Shown: positions 8,436-17,194, numbered from the stretch's first letter. The stretch is 64,000 nt of DNA from AWTP1-13 sp963840075 (GCA_963840075.1 CAWIXS010000031.1:1-64000); one strand, 5' to 3'. Program-made: numbers and translations. The notes: a model not told the origin generated them from the sequence alone.

Positions 8436-9604
8436 GCGACGAACCTGTAAAGCGCGGCGGCTTTTTCTCGGCGTTGCGGCGTGCCGTGACCCGCGAGGAG
8501 CAGCCCGCGCCGCCGCCCGAGGAGCCGCTGCGGGAGCTACCCGAGGAGCCGCTGCAGGAGCTGCCACCCGAGGAGCCGCGGAACCTCGCGACCCCGCCTG
8601 CGGAGCCCCCGCCAGTCGAGCCGGGCCTCGTCGGCAGGGCCAACGTCCCGTCCGCGCCGGCGCAGTCGCCCCCGGAGGAGCCGCCGAAGAAGGCGGGCTG
8701 GCTCCAGCGCCTCAAGCAGGGCCTGTTCAAGACCTCCACCCAGCTGTCGCAGAACATTGCGGGCATCTTCACCAAGCGCAAGCTCGATGCCGACACCCTG
8801 CAGGAGCTGGAGGACACCCTGATCCAGGCCGACCTCGGGGTCGACACCGCGATACGCATCACCGACGCGCTCGCCAAGGGCCGCCACAACAAGGAGATCA
8901 CGCTCGAGGAGGTGCGCGCCGTGCTCGCCGCCGAGGTCGAGCACACCCTCGCCCCCGTGGCCAGGCCGCTGACCACGGAGGATGCCGATCGCCCCCACGT
9001 CATCCTGGTGGTGGGCGTCAACGGCACCGGCAAGACCACCACCATCGGCAAGCTCGCCCACCGTCTGACGCTGGAGGGCAAGACGGTGATGCTGGCCGCC
9101 GGCGACACCTTCCGCGCGGCGGCCATCGATCAGCTGAAGATCTGGGGCGATCGCACCGGATCGGAGGTGGTGGCGCGCAATGTCGGCGCCGACGCCGCCG
9201 GGCTCGCCTTCGACGCCCTGAAGCGGGCGCGCGAAAAGAATTGCGACGTGTTGCTCATAGACACCGCCGGCCGCCTGCAGAACAAACAGGTCCTGATGGA
9301 AGAGCTGGAGAAGGTGATTCGCGTCATCCGCAAGATCGATCCCACGGCGCCGCATCAGGTGCTTCTGGTGCTCGATGCGACCACTGGTCAAAACGCGCTC
9401 AATCAGGTGGAGGTGTTCAGGGACAAGGCAGGGGTGACGGGCTTGATCATGACCAAGCTGGACGGCACGGCCCGGGGTGGCATTCTCATTGCGATCTCGG
9501 CAAAGTTCGGCCTGCCGGTGCACGCAATCGGCGTTGGCGAGGGGGTTGAGGATTTGTCGGCCTTCGACGCCGGCGAGTTTGCACGCGCCATCGCGCTGGG
9601 CTAA
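8432..9604 (+). CDS. ftsY: Signal recognition particle receptor FtsY
   Basis: SRP GTPase that docks ribosome-nascent-chain complexes at the inner membrane. It has an acidic, proline-rich A domain (to about residue 85, with repeated Glu-Glu-Pro units), then the four-helix N domain and the G domain. The G domain has GVNGTGKTTTIGKLA, DTFRAAAIDQL, DTAGRLQNK and TKLDGTARGG. GTG 8432 overlapping the mtaB stop is the likely start; an in-frame GTG at 8423 would add three residues. Confidence 0.96.
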   Translation: MSDEPVKRGGFFSALRRAVTREEQPAPPPEEPLRELPEEPLQELPPEEPRNLATPPAEPPPVEPGLVGRANVPSAPAQSPPEEPPKKAGWLQRLKQGLFKTSTQLSQNIAGIFTKRKLDADTLQELEDTLIQADLGVDTAIRITDALAKGRHNKEITLEEVRAVLAAEVEHTLAPVARPLTTEDADRPHVILVVGVNGTGKTTTIGKLAHRLTLEGKTVMLAAGDTFRAAAIDQLKIWGDRTGSEVVARNVGADAAGLAFDALKRAREKNCDVLLIDTAGRLQNKQVLMEELEKVIRVIRKIDPTAPHQVLLVLDATTGQNALNQVEVFRDKAGVTGLIMTKLDGTARGGILIAISAKFGLPVHAIGVGEGVEDLSAFDAGEFARAIALG

Positions 9605-9662
9605 AGGAAGCGAAAAGGGCTGGAGTCTTGCCACCCGGCAAGGAGCCGCCGGAGAAACAGAC

Positions 9663-10436
9663 GTGGCCATAGAAACAATGAGCTGGCGCAAGCGGCATTT
9701 CCCGTTCAATGCCGAGCAGACGGTGAGCGTTTTCGGGGAAATCGGGCCGCTGGTCGCGATGTTCGTGGTGAACGGCATCTACGGCAGCGAAGGCATCGCA
9801 GCCGGGTGCTGGGCGCTCATCATTGCCACCATCGTCTCGCTCGTCGTCAGTCTGTGGGTGCTGGGCCGTCCGCCCGTCATGCCGTTCATTGCGGGAGGCG
9901 TCAGCGTCGTATTCGGCGCCCTGGCCCTGATCACCGACGATCCCATGTGGGTGCAGATCAAGGTGACCCTCTTCAACACTCTGGTCGCCGTGACCCTGTG
10001 GATCGGCCTGAGGACGGGCCACGACTTCTTCCGCTTCGTCTTCGGCAAGACCTTCCACTATACCGACGAAGGCTGGCACAAGCTCACCCGCAACGTGGCC
10101 CTGTTCTTCCTGGCCACAGCCATTGCCAACGAGGCGGTCCGCCTCGGCTTCGATGATTTCGAGATGCTGGCCCTCAATCGCATGTTCACGGGCGTCGACA
10201 TCTGGATTTTCTTCAAGCTTTTCATCACCATGCCGTTCACGGCGCTGTACTTCTGGTGGCAGGTGCGCCTGATGCAGAGGTACCGCCTGCCAGACCCGGC
10301 GGCTGGCGGCTCAAAGCAACGCCGCGGCCGGCTGACCCTGCCGCAGCGCATCACAGGTCGAAGGGTGAGCCATGAGCGACGAGGCCAGAGCCGGCGCAGG
10401 CACTGCCGAGGTCAAAGCCCTCAAGCTGCTGATTGA
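9663..10436 (+). CDS. IspZ/YciB family membrane protein, copy 1
   Basis: Inner-membrane septation protein A family with about five transmembrane helices. Family landmarks are ELGPL-type FGEIGPLVAMF, PPVMPFIAGG, FHYTDEGWHKLTRN and a WWQVRLMQRY end. GTG 9663 has CCGGAG upstream; ATG 9678 is an alternative. The recognisable protein ends near residue 215. The remaining 40 Arg/Gln-rich residues overlap the next gene by 65 bp and look like read-through after loss of an earlier stop. ftsY is followed by ispZ in many alphaproteobacteria. Confidence 0.85.
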   Translation: MAIETMSWRKRHFPFNAEQTVSVFGEIGPLVAMFVVNGIYGSEGIAAGCWALIIATIVSLVVSLWVLGRPPVMPFIAGGVSVVFGALALITDDPMWVQIKVTLFNTLVAVTLWIGLRTGHDFFRFVFGKTFHYTDEGWHKLTRNVALFFLATAIANEAVRLGFDDFEMLALNRMFTGVDIWIFFKLFITMPFTALYFWWQVRLMQRYRLPDPAAGGSKQRRGRLTLPQRITGRRVSHERRGQSRRRHCRGQSPQAAD

Positions 10437-10974
10437 TCTGGGACCTCTGGTCGCGTTCTTCGTGGTCTATTTCGCCGCCGAGCGCTTCCGTCCCGAGGCC
10501 GGCATCTACTGGGCCACGGGTGTCCTGATGGTCGCGACCGTGGCGGCGCTCGTTGCCTCGCGCCTTTGGCTGGGCCGTTTCTCCGTGCCCCCGCTCCTTA
10601 CCGCCGTCCTCGTCGTCGTGTTCGGGGCTCTGACCATCTGGCTTCAGGATCCCCGCTTCATCATGATCAAGCCCACCATTATCTACGTGTTCTTCACCAT
10701 CTTCCTGGCGTTTGGTTTGGTCACGCGCCGTCCTCTGCTCAAGCTCCTGCTTGGCGAAGCGCTGCAACTCACAGACGAAGGTTGGCGCAAGCTCACCCTT
10801 CGGTGGTTGGTCTTTTTCGCCGCCATGGCCCTGCTCAACGAGATCGTCTGGCGTAACTTCGAGCCGTCGACTTGGGTATTGTTCAAAGTTTGGGGCATCC
10901 TGCCGCTCACCTTGATCTTTGCCATTGCCCAGATGGGCCTTATCAGGCGCTACGAAGCAAAGATGGACGCCTGA
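10372..10974 (+). CDS. IspZ/YciB family membrane protein, copy 2
   Basis: A second 200-residue member of the same family directly behind the first. It has LLIDLGPLVAFFVVYF, WLQDPRFIMIKPT and LQLTDEGWRKLTLRW, closer to the canonical YciB pattern than copy 1. ATG 10372 is preceded by GGGTGAG. About five membrane helices are predicted from the hydrophobic stretches. In other bacteria the family supports septum and envelope integrity. The two copies are clearly diverged, so the duplication is not recent. Confidence 0.9.
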   Translation: MSDEARAGAGTAEVKALKLLIDLGPLVAFFVVYFAAERFRPEAGIYWATGVLMVATVAALVASRLWLGRFSVPPLLTAVLVVVFGALTIWLQDPRFIMIKPTIIYVFFTIFLAFGLVTRRPLLKLLLGEALQLTDEGWRKLTLRWLVFFAAMALLNEIVWRNFEPSTWVLFKVWGILPLTLIFAIAQMGLIRRYEAKMDA

Positions 10975-11045
10975 TTTGCAGCCCTACTCCCAAAGTGGGA
11001 CGTGCCATCGCAAGAAAATCGATGACATATCAACAAATCGCGTGT

Positions 11046-11061
11046 AGTCTTACATAAGACT
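11046..11061. promoter_or_regulatory. Palindromic operator candidate for MarR gene
   Basis: AGTCTTA-CA-TAAGACT is a perfect 7-bp inverted repeat with a 2-bp centre, about 105 bp upstream of the marR-type start, inside an A/T-rich stretch. MarR proteins commonly bind such 16 to 18-bp palindromes and repress their own gene. Binding is inferred from position and symmetry only. Confidence 0.5.
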
Positions 11062-11164
11062 GACCCGCCACGGATCGTCTGCCGGCTTGGTGATCGCAAC
11101 ACGCGTCCCGCGTGCGCCGGGCTCGGCACTTCCCACACATTCCAGAGGACCCTTTGAAGCAACG

Positions 11165-11620
11165 ATGAAGCGCGATACGACTGATCGGCTCAATCGCTCA
11201 CCCATCCATCTCCTGCACCGTGCAGGACAATGCGCGGGCGATATTTTTCATGCCGAGATGAAGGTGGATGGCCTCACCCCGCGGCAGCTCGCCGTTCTCG
11301 TCACCGTTTCCAACAACGAAGGCCTCAGCCAGACCGGGCTCGTGGATCGTACGGGCATCGACCGCTCGACGCTCGCCGACATCGTGCGCCGCATGCAGCG
11401 CAAGGGCCTGTTGCAGCGCCGCCGCACCAAGGAGGATGCGCGCGCTTACGCGGTGAAGCTCACCGACGAGGGCCGCAAGGTCCTGCGCACGGCCGAGCCG
11501 CTGGCCAGGCGCGTCGACGATCGCATTCTCGACGCCCTCCCGAACAAGCAGCGCGATCAGTTCATCGACGGCCTGCAGGCCATCGTCGACACGCTGCAGA
11601 AGCTGGCGCCGCAGACCTAG
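11165..11620 (+). CDS. MarR family transcriptional regulator
   Basis: A 151-residue winged-helix regulator. The helix-turn-helix and wing are SQTGLVDRTGIDRSTLADIVRR and RKGLLQRRRTKEDARAYAVKLT, followed by the C-terminal dimerisation helix. ATG 11165 is chosen because the homologous part begins soon after; an upstream in-frame start at 11087 would add 26 atypical residues. It is a single-gene unit with its own palindrome upstream and a terminator downstream. The ligand is unknown. Confidence 0.9.
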   Translation: MKRDTTDRLNRSPIHLLHRAGQCAGDIFHAEMKVDGLTPRQLAVLVTVSNNEGLSQTGLVDRTGIDRSTLADIVRRMQRKGLLQRRRTKEDARAYAVKLTDEGRKVLRTAEPLARRVDDRILDALPNKQRDQFIDGLQAIVDTLQKLAPQT

Positions 11621-11654
11621 CGGCAGCCGACGGGTCTGGGGGAGCCTGCAAGGC

Positions 11655-11684
11655 GCCCCTCTCGCTCACGCGGGAGGGGCTTTT
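11655..11684 (+). terminator. Rho-independent terminator after marR-type gene
   Basis: GCCCCTC (11655-11661) pairs with GAGGGGC (11674-11680) and is followed by TTTT, 35 bp past the stop codon of the MarR gene. The next gene is on the opposite strand and converges here. Confidence 0.8.
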
Positions 11685-11701
11685 CGCCCTGCATTCGGCG
11701 G

Positions 11702-13192
11702 CTATCGCCCTGTCAAGCCCATGAATGCCTCCGTCTTCGTCACCGGCGGGGGGTTCCATTTGCCGGTGAGTATCTCGACCTTGGGCGCGTAGAGCCGCAT
11801 GGTCAGATTGAACGGGCCCTTGGGTGCGGGCAGCCAGTTGGCCTCCTTGTCCTTGCCCGGGTTCTCGTTCTGGAAGTAGAGGGTCAGCGAGCCGTCCGGA
11901 TCGTACTTGAGCGGCATCCAGCTGCTGACGGCGAAGCGGTTGATCGGATTTGCAACCTGGTAGCCCTCGGGATCGTAGAGCGTCACCGACCAGAAGGCAT
12001 CGACCGGCGGCAGCGCGCCCTTGTCGAAGTGGAGCACGTACTTGTTCGCGCCATCGAGCGGCCTTCCCGCCTGGTCGCCGAGGTTGAGCGGATAGATCGC
12101 GTCCTCGGGCAGGTTGGCGCCCAGGCCGAGTTGCGTGACGATGGCGCGTTTCAAATAGTAGTTCCCGTAGACGCCCATCGTGTCGGTGTTCATCGACCAG
12201 TGATTGGCGACGCGAGCGAGCGTCGGCATCTTCCATTCCATCAGCTTTTGCGCCGTTGACGGCGCTGCCTCGAGCGCCTTCTTGACCGCGGGGGAGACCT
12301 TCTCGATGTCGAAGCTCTTGCCGGGCTCGATGCCGATGCGCTTCATCCGCGCAAGGATCGGCTCGTCGGTGAGGTGGGGCCGGTTGACCTTGAGCAGCTC
12401 GGCCGCGTAGGCGAAGTACTTGCCGCCCGGCATGGTATCGACCTGGATCTTGGGCGGGGACTTCATGTCGACGCTCGGGTCGAACTTCACCTCGACCGGC
12501 CTTGGGGTCCTGCCCCACTCGGACAGCGGCGTGACCTTGAACCCTGCCTGGATCTCGTGCACCGCATCGTAATCCTGCGGCCCATCCGTCTTGGTCCGGC
12601 CGATGATCCACACGTGGGACGTAGGCGCGTCGATGCGCTGCGTGTCTGGGGGAAGCCTGAACTCCTCGATGAACCTGTCTCTCAGATCCGGCCGCCATCC
12701 CGCCGGGGCGACGAGGAAATGCTGGGCTTGCGTTCCCGTCGTGCGCGAGCCCGGGGAGGCGAACACATCCGTCCACATGTCCAGCATGGGCAGCATGTAG
12801 TAGCGCCCCTTGGTATCCGGGGCGGAGACGATGACGGGCTCCTTGGTGAGATCCAGCCACGCAATCGAATACAGGGTGTCGAAGTTGGAACGCACCACCA
12901 CTTTGTCTGAGACCGAGGGATACTCCGGAGTGTTGTTGAAGGTATTCGGAGGACCGAAGCCCAGCTCCTTGCCCGCCGCGACATTGGTCATCTGCCTGCG
13001 CGTGAGGTCCATGGTCACGAGCGGGTAGAAGTAAAGATAGGCGTCGACGCCGATGGCGTGGGCCTCCTGCTCGCTGAGCGGCGCCGTCTGCGCGCAGGCC
13101 GTGGCCGCATGGCCGGCCGCAGCAGCGACGATGAGTGCTGCGGAAAGTGCATGAACGAGGCCCCTCTTGCGGGCCGCTGCTGCTCGGTGCAT
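11702..13192 (-). CDS. Secreted DUF1254/DUF1214 protein
   Basis: A 496-residue exported protein. It starts at ATG 13192 with a signal peptide ending near ATACAQ. The DUF1254 domain follows (YPLVTMDLTRRQMTN, DTLYSIAWLDL, RYYMLPMLDMWTDVF), then C-terminal DUF1214 (LPPVDAFWSVTLYDPEGYQV, DGSLTLYFQNENPG). The biochemical role of the family is not established. It stands alone, divergent from the peroxiredoxin gene and convergent with the MarR gene. All expected parts are present. Confidence 0.9.
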   Translation of the reverse strand: MHRAAAARKRGLVHALSAALIVAAAAGHAATACAQTAPLSEQEAHAIGVDAYLYFYPLVTMDLTRRQMTNVAAGKELGFGPPNTFNNTPEYPSVSDKVVVRSNFDTLYSIAWLDLTKEPVIVSAPDTKGRYYMLPMLDMWTDVFASPGSRTTGTQAQHFLVAPAGWRPDLRDRFIEEFRLPPDTQRIDAPTSHVWIIGRTKTDGPQDYDAVHEIQAGFKVTPLSEWGRTPRPVEVKFDPSVDMKSPPKIQVDTMPGGKYFAYAAELLKVNRPHLTDEPILARMKRIGIEPGKSFDIEKVSPAVKKALEAAPSTAQKLMEWKMPTLARVANHWSMNTDTMGVYGNYYLKRAIVTQLGLGANLPEDAIYPLNLGDQAGRPLDGANKYVLHFDKGALPPVDAFWSVTLYDPEGYQVANPINRFAVSSWMPLKYDPDGSLTLYFQNENPGKDKEANWLPAPKGPFNLTMRLYAPKVEILTGKWNPPPVTKTEAFMGLTGR

Positions 13193-13483
13193 GTGGCTTT
13201 CCCTGGGTTTCCTCAACTGGGCAACGTCGAGCAGGCCCGCCGTTCGGGCGGCTCGCAACGCGTGCCAGGAGTGTGAGGTTTCACTGCGCCGAGACACCCG
13301 TGCCATCGGGCCAAGTACCGAATTCGTGGGTAGCCACTCCCCGGTCCGCCGGCTGCAGGATGAGCGCAGCCGCTCGAGACACCCTCGCGATCGCGGCTGC
13401 CGGGACACGCCAATGACTTCCGCTGGGCGACATGATGTGCCATGTGGAGAACAGCAAGGTTTACGCGCCCGAGGGGTCACGCC
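13193..13483. other. Divergent intergenic region
   Basis: This 291-bp spacer separates the DUF1254 gene from the peroxiredoxin gene, so it should hold both promoters. I see no convincing -35/-10 pair, conserved peptide or strong hairpin. Confidence 0.3.
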
Positions 13484-13945
13484 ATGCCGAAGGATGGGGA
13501 AAATGCCGCCGATTTCGAGTTGCCGATGGAGGGCGGCCAGAAGCTCAAGCTGTCCAGCTTGAAGGGCAAGACCGTCGTCCTCTACTTCTACCCCAAGGAC
13601 GACACGTCCGGCTGCACCACCGAGGCGAAGGACTTCACGAAGCTGGCGCCCGACTTCCGCAAGGCCGGCGTGGAGGTGATCGGCATCTCGCCCGACAGCG
13701 TGGAGAGCCATCAAAAGTTCCGCAAGAAGCACGACCTCGAGGTTGCGCTCGCCGCCGACACCGACAAGGCCGTGGCAACCGCCTATGGCGTGTGGGTGGA
13801 GAAGTCGATGTACGGCCGCACATACATGGGCGTCGAGCGCTCGACCTTCCTGATCGACGGCAACGGGCGCATCGCCAGGAGCTGGCGCAAGGTCAAGGTG
13901 CCGGGCCACGCCGCCGAGGTCCTGGCGGCGGCCAAGCAGCTCTGA
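13484..13945 (+). CDS. Peroxiredoxin, BCP/PrxQ type
   Basis: A 153-residue thiol peroxidase that reduces hydroperoxides in the cytoplasm. The peroxidatic Cys lies in DDTSGCTTEAKDF. In classical E. coli BCP the resolving Cys follows five residues later; here that position is Lys, so the enzyme probably works as a 1-Cys type or with an external thiol. ATG 13484 has GAGGGG upstream at good spacing. Confidence 0.93.
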   Translation: MPKDGENAADFELPMEGGQKLKLSSLKGKTVVLYFYPKDDTSGCTTEAKDFTKLAPDFRKAGVEVIGISPDSVESHQKFRKKHDLEVALAADTDKAVATAYGVWVEKSMYGRTYMGVERSTFLIDGNGRIARSWRKVKVPGHAAEVLAAAKQL

Positions 13946-14059
13946 GACTCGTCGCAACCGCTGCTCTCAACCCCGCAGTGGCCCTGCCGGCTTGCGCATG
14001 GCTCTGCCCACGGCCCGCCGGTCGCGCTGGAAACCAGCCAACGTAATAGCATTTTTTAT

Positions 14060-14088
14060 TTGACATGGTGACGCTGGTTTGCTATTCT
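14060..14088 (+). promoter_or_regulatory. Strong sigma-70-like promoter
   Basis: TTGACA (14060-14065), a 17-bp spacer and TATTCT (14083-14088) sit in an A/T-rich island. No protein gene follows on the plus strand; the predicted transcript would run through two strong hairpins (14202-14230 and 14244-14276). The spacer end CTGGTTTGC and several flanking positions recur at 41090-41118 on the other strand. Confidence 0.6.
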
Positions 14089-14201
14089 GTATTTATTAGT
14101 CCAAATTGTGCTTGTAGCGCCGTGGCGGGCGCAAGTGGTTTGAGGGCTGAAGAGGTCGGGGGCGGAGCCGCTGCACCGGTGGCTGTGGCCAGGGGCCGTC
14201 G

Positions 14202-14276
14202 CCCTGGGGAGCTCCGCACACTCCCCAGGGTGAAGCGGAGGTGCCTGCGGAAGGCCCTCAACCAGCCTTCCGCAGG
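14202..14276. repeat. Two strong hairpins, possible ncRNA 3' part
   Basis: CCCTGGGGA / TCCCCAGGG (9-bp perfect stem, 14202-14230) is followed by a perfect 12-bp stem (14244-14255 with 14265-14276). The second stem overlaps the last codons and stop of the GST gene on the minus strand. No U-tract follows on either strand. It could be structure in a small RNA driven from 14060, or a convergent terminator-like element. Confidence 0.4.
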
Positions 14277-14941
14277 TGCCTGAACATGTAGCTGCGCGCC
14301 TCGTCGTCCATCTCGGCCTTGAAGGTGAACCTGTCCTTCAAGGCGACGGCGCGCTGAGCGGCGGGGCGCGCTCCGATCTCGTCGACGAACCGCTTGACGT
14401 TCGGGAATTTCGCCCAGGCCTCATCGCCCAGGATGAACGGCCCCAGGCGCGCCCAGGGCCACAGGTCGATGTCGACGATGGTGTAGGTGTCGCCCAGCAT
14501 GTAGCGGCGACTGGCGAGGCGGGCGTCGATGATACCGAAGTGGCGCTCGGCCTCGAACTGGTAGCGGGCGACGGCGTAGGCGATTTTTTCCTGGGCATAC
14601 TGCTTGAAGTGCACGGCCTGGCCGCCGAACGGGCCGACGCCGGTGCCGACGAACATCAGCCACGAGAGCAGCTCGCCGCGCGCGGCCGGCGTATTGGCTG
14701 ACAGGAGCTTGCCGGTCTTCTCGGCGAGGTAGAGCAGGATGGCGTTGCTGTCGAACACCGTGGCGTCGCCATCGACAATGGCCGGCACCTTGCCGTTGGG
14801 ATTGACCGCGAGGAACTCGGGCGTGAATTGCTCGCCCTTGCGGGTATCGACGGCGATCGGCTCGTAGGCGAGGCCCACCTCCTCGAGAAACAGCGCCACC
14901 TTGGTCGGGTTGGGCGCACCGCTGAAGTAGAACTTGATCAT
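14258..14941 (-). CDS. Glutathione S-transferase family protein
   Basis: A 227-residue cytosolic GST. The thioredoxin-like N-terminal domain has MIKFYFSGAPNPTKVALFLEE and the glutathione-binding NPNGKVPAIVDGDATVFDSNAI (cis-Pro and Ser). The C-terminal helical domain includes YMLGDTYTIVDIDLWPW. ATG 14941 follows GGAGG at good spacing. The sequence resembles the Ure2p/YghU-like nu class. Substrate unknown; stand-alone gene. Confidence 0.92.
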   Translation of the reverse strand: MIKFYFSGAPNPTKVALFLEEVGLAYEPIAVDTRKGEQFTPEFLAVNPNGKVPAIVDGDATVFDSNAILLYLAEKTGKLLSANTPAARGELLSWLMFVGTGVGPFGGQAVHFKQYAQEKIAYAVARYQFEAERHFGIIDARLASRRYMLGDTYTIVDIDLWPWARLGPFILGDEAWAKFPNVKRFVDEIGARPAAQRAVALKDRFTFKAEMDDEARSYMFRHLRKAG

Positions 14942-15044
14942 GCCTTGAACCTCCGTCCCCGGTCTGAGCTGCAGCCAGCAGCAAGACGCCGGCCGCAAAC
15001 TGTATCTTGGCTGCTCGGATGGCAATGCACAACTCGCGGCGAGT

Positions 15045-15194
15045 TCAACGCGCCGACACCACCCACAGCTGCTCGCGGCCGTATGCCGGCGGCGATCCTT
15101 CAAAGTCGGAGTATTGCGCAACGATCTGGAAGCCGCACAGCTCGAACAGATAGGCCATCTCCTGCCGCAGCGTCGGCCGCCAGGCCGCCGGCAT
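15045..15194 (-). pseudogene. SAM-dependent methyltransferase C-terminal remnant
   Basis: Minus-strand codons ending at TGA 15045-15047 encode LRQEMAYLFELCGFQIVAQY, then SDFEGSPPAYGREQLWVV. This is the typical last 45 to 50 residues of a class I methyltransferase. The upstream sequence does not continue the fold, so only the C-terminus remains. It shows that a gene was largely deleted between the GST gene and the Cys-rich gene. Confidence 0.5.
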
Positions 15195-15505
15195 GGCAGG
15201 CATTGGGATCGCTCACTGCCCCTCCCACCAAATAGCGCTTGGCCACACCTCATGGTGGCGCACCGGAGCTCCGTCTGTCTGCATTTTCTCGAGGGCCGGC
15301 CGGCGGCGCCCGCAACGGTAAATGCCTCGGCCTGGCGTGAGGCCGCGCCCCGGCGGAACTGGGCAGTTAACGCATCATCAATCGGTCCGGCACGATCGGG
15401 ACTTGTCCGACACCGCTTGCGGGTTCGCCCCCATTCTCCTCGTGCTTCGGGCTTGCGACAACGTGCGCGCATCGGGGGTCACACCGACCTGTCCAGGAGG
15501 CGACC
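15195..15505. other. Spacer with no recognisable gene
   Basis: This 310-bp spacer precedes the Cys-rich exported protein gene. It presumably contains that gene's promoter, but I see no clear element. The ribosome site CCAGGAGG lies just before GTG 15506. Confidence 0.3.
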
Positions 15506-16180
15506 GTGGCGACCAAGTCGAGAGCGACTGTCATTTTGGCTGCACTGTGTGCCGCCGTATCGTATCCGGCGGCTCTGTCCGCCCAATCCGACCTCAGAGA
15601 CCGCGTGGTTTCCGCAATCGAGGCGGTCCAGGGGGCATGTGCTGCCGATATCAACAACTTCTGCAGCAACGTCAGTCGTGGCGAGGGCCGCGTGCTGCTC
15701 TGCATGCAGGCCCACGACGACCAGCTGAGCTGGCCCTGCCAGTTCCAGCTCTATCGTGCCTCGCGCAATCTCAACCGCGCGCTCGATCGCGTCGACCGCA
15801 TCGCCGACGCCTGCTGGAGCGACATCGAGGCGACCTGCAAGGACATGCCGATCGGCCGGTGCGTGATGGAGAAGGCCTCCTCGATGTCGCCGTCCTGCCA
15901 GGCCGCGGTCGCCGGGATACGCCAGGTCCTGCAGGGCTTGGCATCGCTGAAGGGCATCCCCGCCTTCAGCGCCGACGACAGGAGCCTCGGCGACGTGGTC
16001 GAGGTCGTGCGAGGCCCGGACGGCAAGGTCCAGGAGGTCCACATCGAGGTCGGGCGCTTCCTCGGCATAGGCGATCGCACCGTCAAGATCGATGCCGGAG
16101 CCTTCGAGGAGCTCGGCGACAGGATCAAGCTCAAGATCACGGGCGACGCCGTTCGCTCCCTCCCGGAAGCGACGAAATAG
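15506..16180 (+). CDS. Exported Cys-rich repeat plus PRC-barrel-like protein
   Basis: A 224-residue protein with a signal peptide (cleavage near ALSAQ). Two Cys-rich repeats of the GLG1 type follow (ACAADINNFCSNV...LLCMQAH and ACWSDIEATCKDM...CVMEKA...SC). The C-terminal beta-rich part (VVEVVRGPDGKVQEVHIEVG) resembles a PRC-barrel. GTG 15506 has a strong GGAGG site. The domains suggest a periplasmic binding or scaffold role; no enzymatic motif is visible. Confidence 0.8.
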   Translation: MATKSRATVILAALCAAVSYPAALSAQSDLRDRVVSAIEAVQGACAADINNFCSNVSRGEGRVLLCMQAHDDQLSWPCQFQLYRASRNLNRALDRVDRIADACWSDIEATCKDMPIGRCVMEKASSMSPSCQAAVAGIRQVLQGLASLKGIPAFSADDRSLGDVVEVVRGPDGKVQEVHIEVGRFLGIGDRTVKIDAGAFEELGDRIKLKITGDAVRSLPEATK

Positions 16181-16265
16181 ACGCACGGGGAGCCGGGCCT
16201 CGGGCGGTCCCGGCTCCGCGCCCGCAATAACCGCCACTGCAGCGGCGGGGGCGCCGAGCCCCCGC

Positions 16266-17024
16266 TCAGCCGCGCCCCTCGAACGGCATCTTGGTCGCCT
16301 TGATGTTCATGAACAGCACATTCGCGTCGAGCGGCAGGCTCGCCATGTAGCGGATCGCCGAGCCGCAGTGCGCCACGTCCATCACCGGCTCGGGCTTCAC
16401 CTCGCCGCTGGCCTGCGGCACCCCCGCCTTCATGCGCCCGCCGAGCGCGGTGTCGGCGTTGCCCACATCGAGCTGCCCGCAGGCGATATCATGCTTCCGC
16501 CCGTCGAGCGCGATGCACTTGGTGAGCCCGGTGACGGCATGCTTGGTGGCCGTGTAGGGCACCGAGTTCGGCCGTGGCGCGTAGGCCGAGATCGAGCCGT
16601 TGTTGACGATGCGCCCGCCCCTCGGGCTCTGCGCCTTCATGATCTTGATCGCCTCCTGCGCGCACAGGAACGAGCCCGTGAGGTTCACGTTCACCACCGC
16701 CATCCACTGCTCGTAGGTGAGGTCCTCGAACGGCACCGCAGGCGCCCCCATGCCGGCGTTGTTGAACAGGAAGTCGAGGCGCCCGCCGAACGTCTTCTGC
16801 ACCTCGGCGAACAGGCGCTTCACGTCCTCGGGCTTGCCCACGTCGGCCGGGATGGCGACCATCTTGCCGCCGCCCGCCTTGGCCAGCGCCACGGTCTTGT
16901 CGAGCTCCTCCTTGCGCCGGCCGGTGATGGCCACGTTCCAGCCGTCGCCCTGCAGCGCCAGCGCCGATGCCTGCCCGATGCCCGTGCCGCCGCCCGTGAC
17001 GAGCGCCACCTTTCCCTGAGCCAT
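16266..17024 (-). CDS. Short-chain dehydrogenase/reductase
   Basis: A 252-residue classical SDR. It has the cofactor-binding TGGGTGIG near the start, NNAG at about residue 90, the catalytic Ser in NNGSISAYAP and Tyr-x-x-x-Lys in YTATKHAV. GRRKEELDK after the second strand suggests NADP preference. The substrate cannot be told. Single gene, convergent with the Cys-rich gene. Confidence 0.93.
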   Translation of the reverse strand: MAQGKVALVTGGGTGIGQASALALQGDGWNVAITGRRKEELDKTVALAKAGGGKMVAIPADVGKPEDVKRLFAEVQKTFGGRLDFLFNNAGMGAPAVPFEDLTYEQWMAVVNVNLTGSFLCAQEAIKIMKAQSPRGGRIVNNGSISAYAPRPNSVPYTATKHAVTGLTKCIALDGRKHDIACGQLDVGNADTALGGRMKAGVPQASGEVKPEPVMDVAHCGSAIRYMASLPLDANVLFMNIKATKMPFEGRG

Positions 17025-17194
17025 CCTCTCTCTCCTTTTGACTGAATCGCGGTCGGCCGCAGCCTACTCTCTTCCGCGGCGGCCATGCTAGCCGCCCGGT
17101 GCCCTCCAATCGGCGCCTTTCGCCACGATTGGCTGGCATATTCGGGTAATCCTCCTCCCTCAATGGCCGCCCAGGCGGCTCAGGTGTGGCGACC

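Noticed and set aside
6273..8567. A 764-codon minus-strand frame opposite dapF and mtaB
   Set aside because: It is fully antisense to two well-supported genes and has the His/Arg/Gly bias of a shadow frame.
14095..14276. 6S RNA or SRP RNA
   Set aside because: I could not recognise the conserved SRP tetraloop/internal loop or a clear 6S bubble; only the promoter and hairpins are supported.
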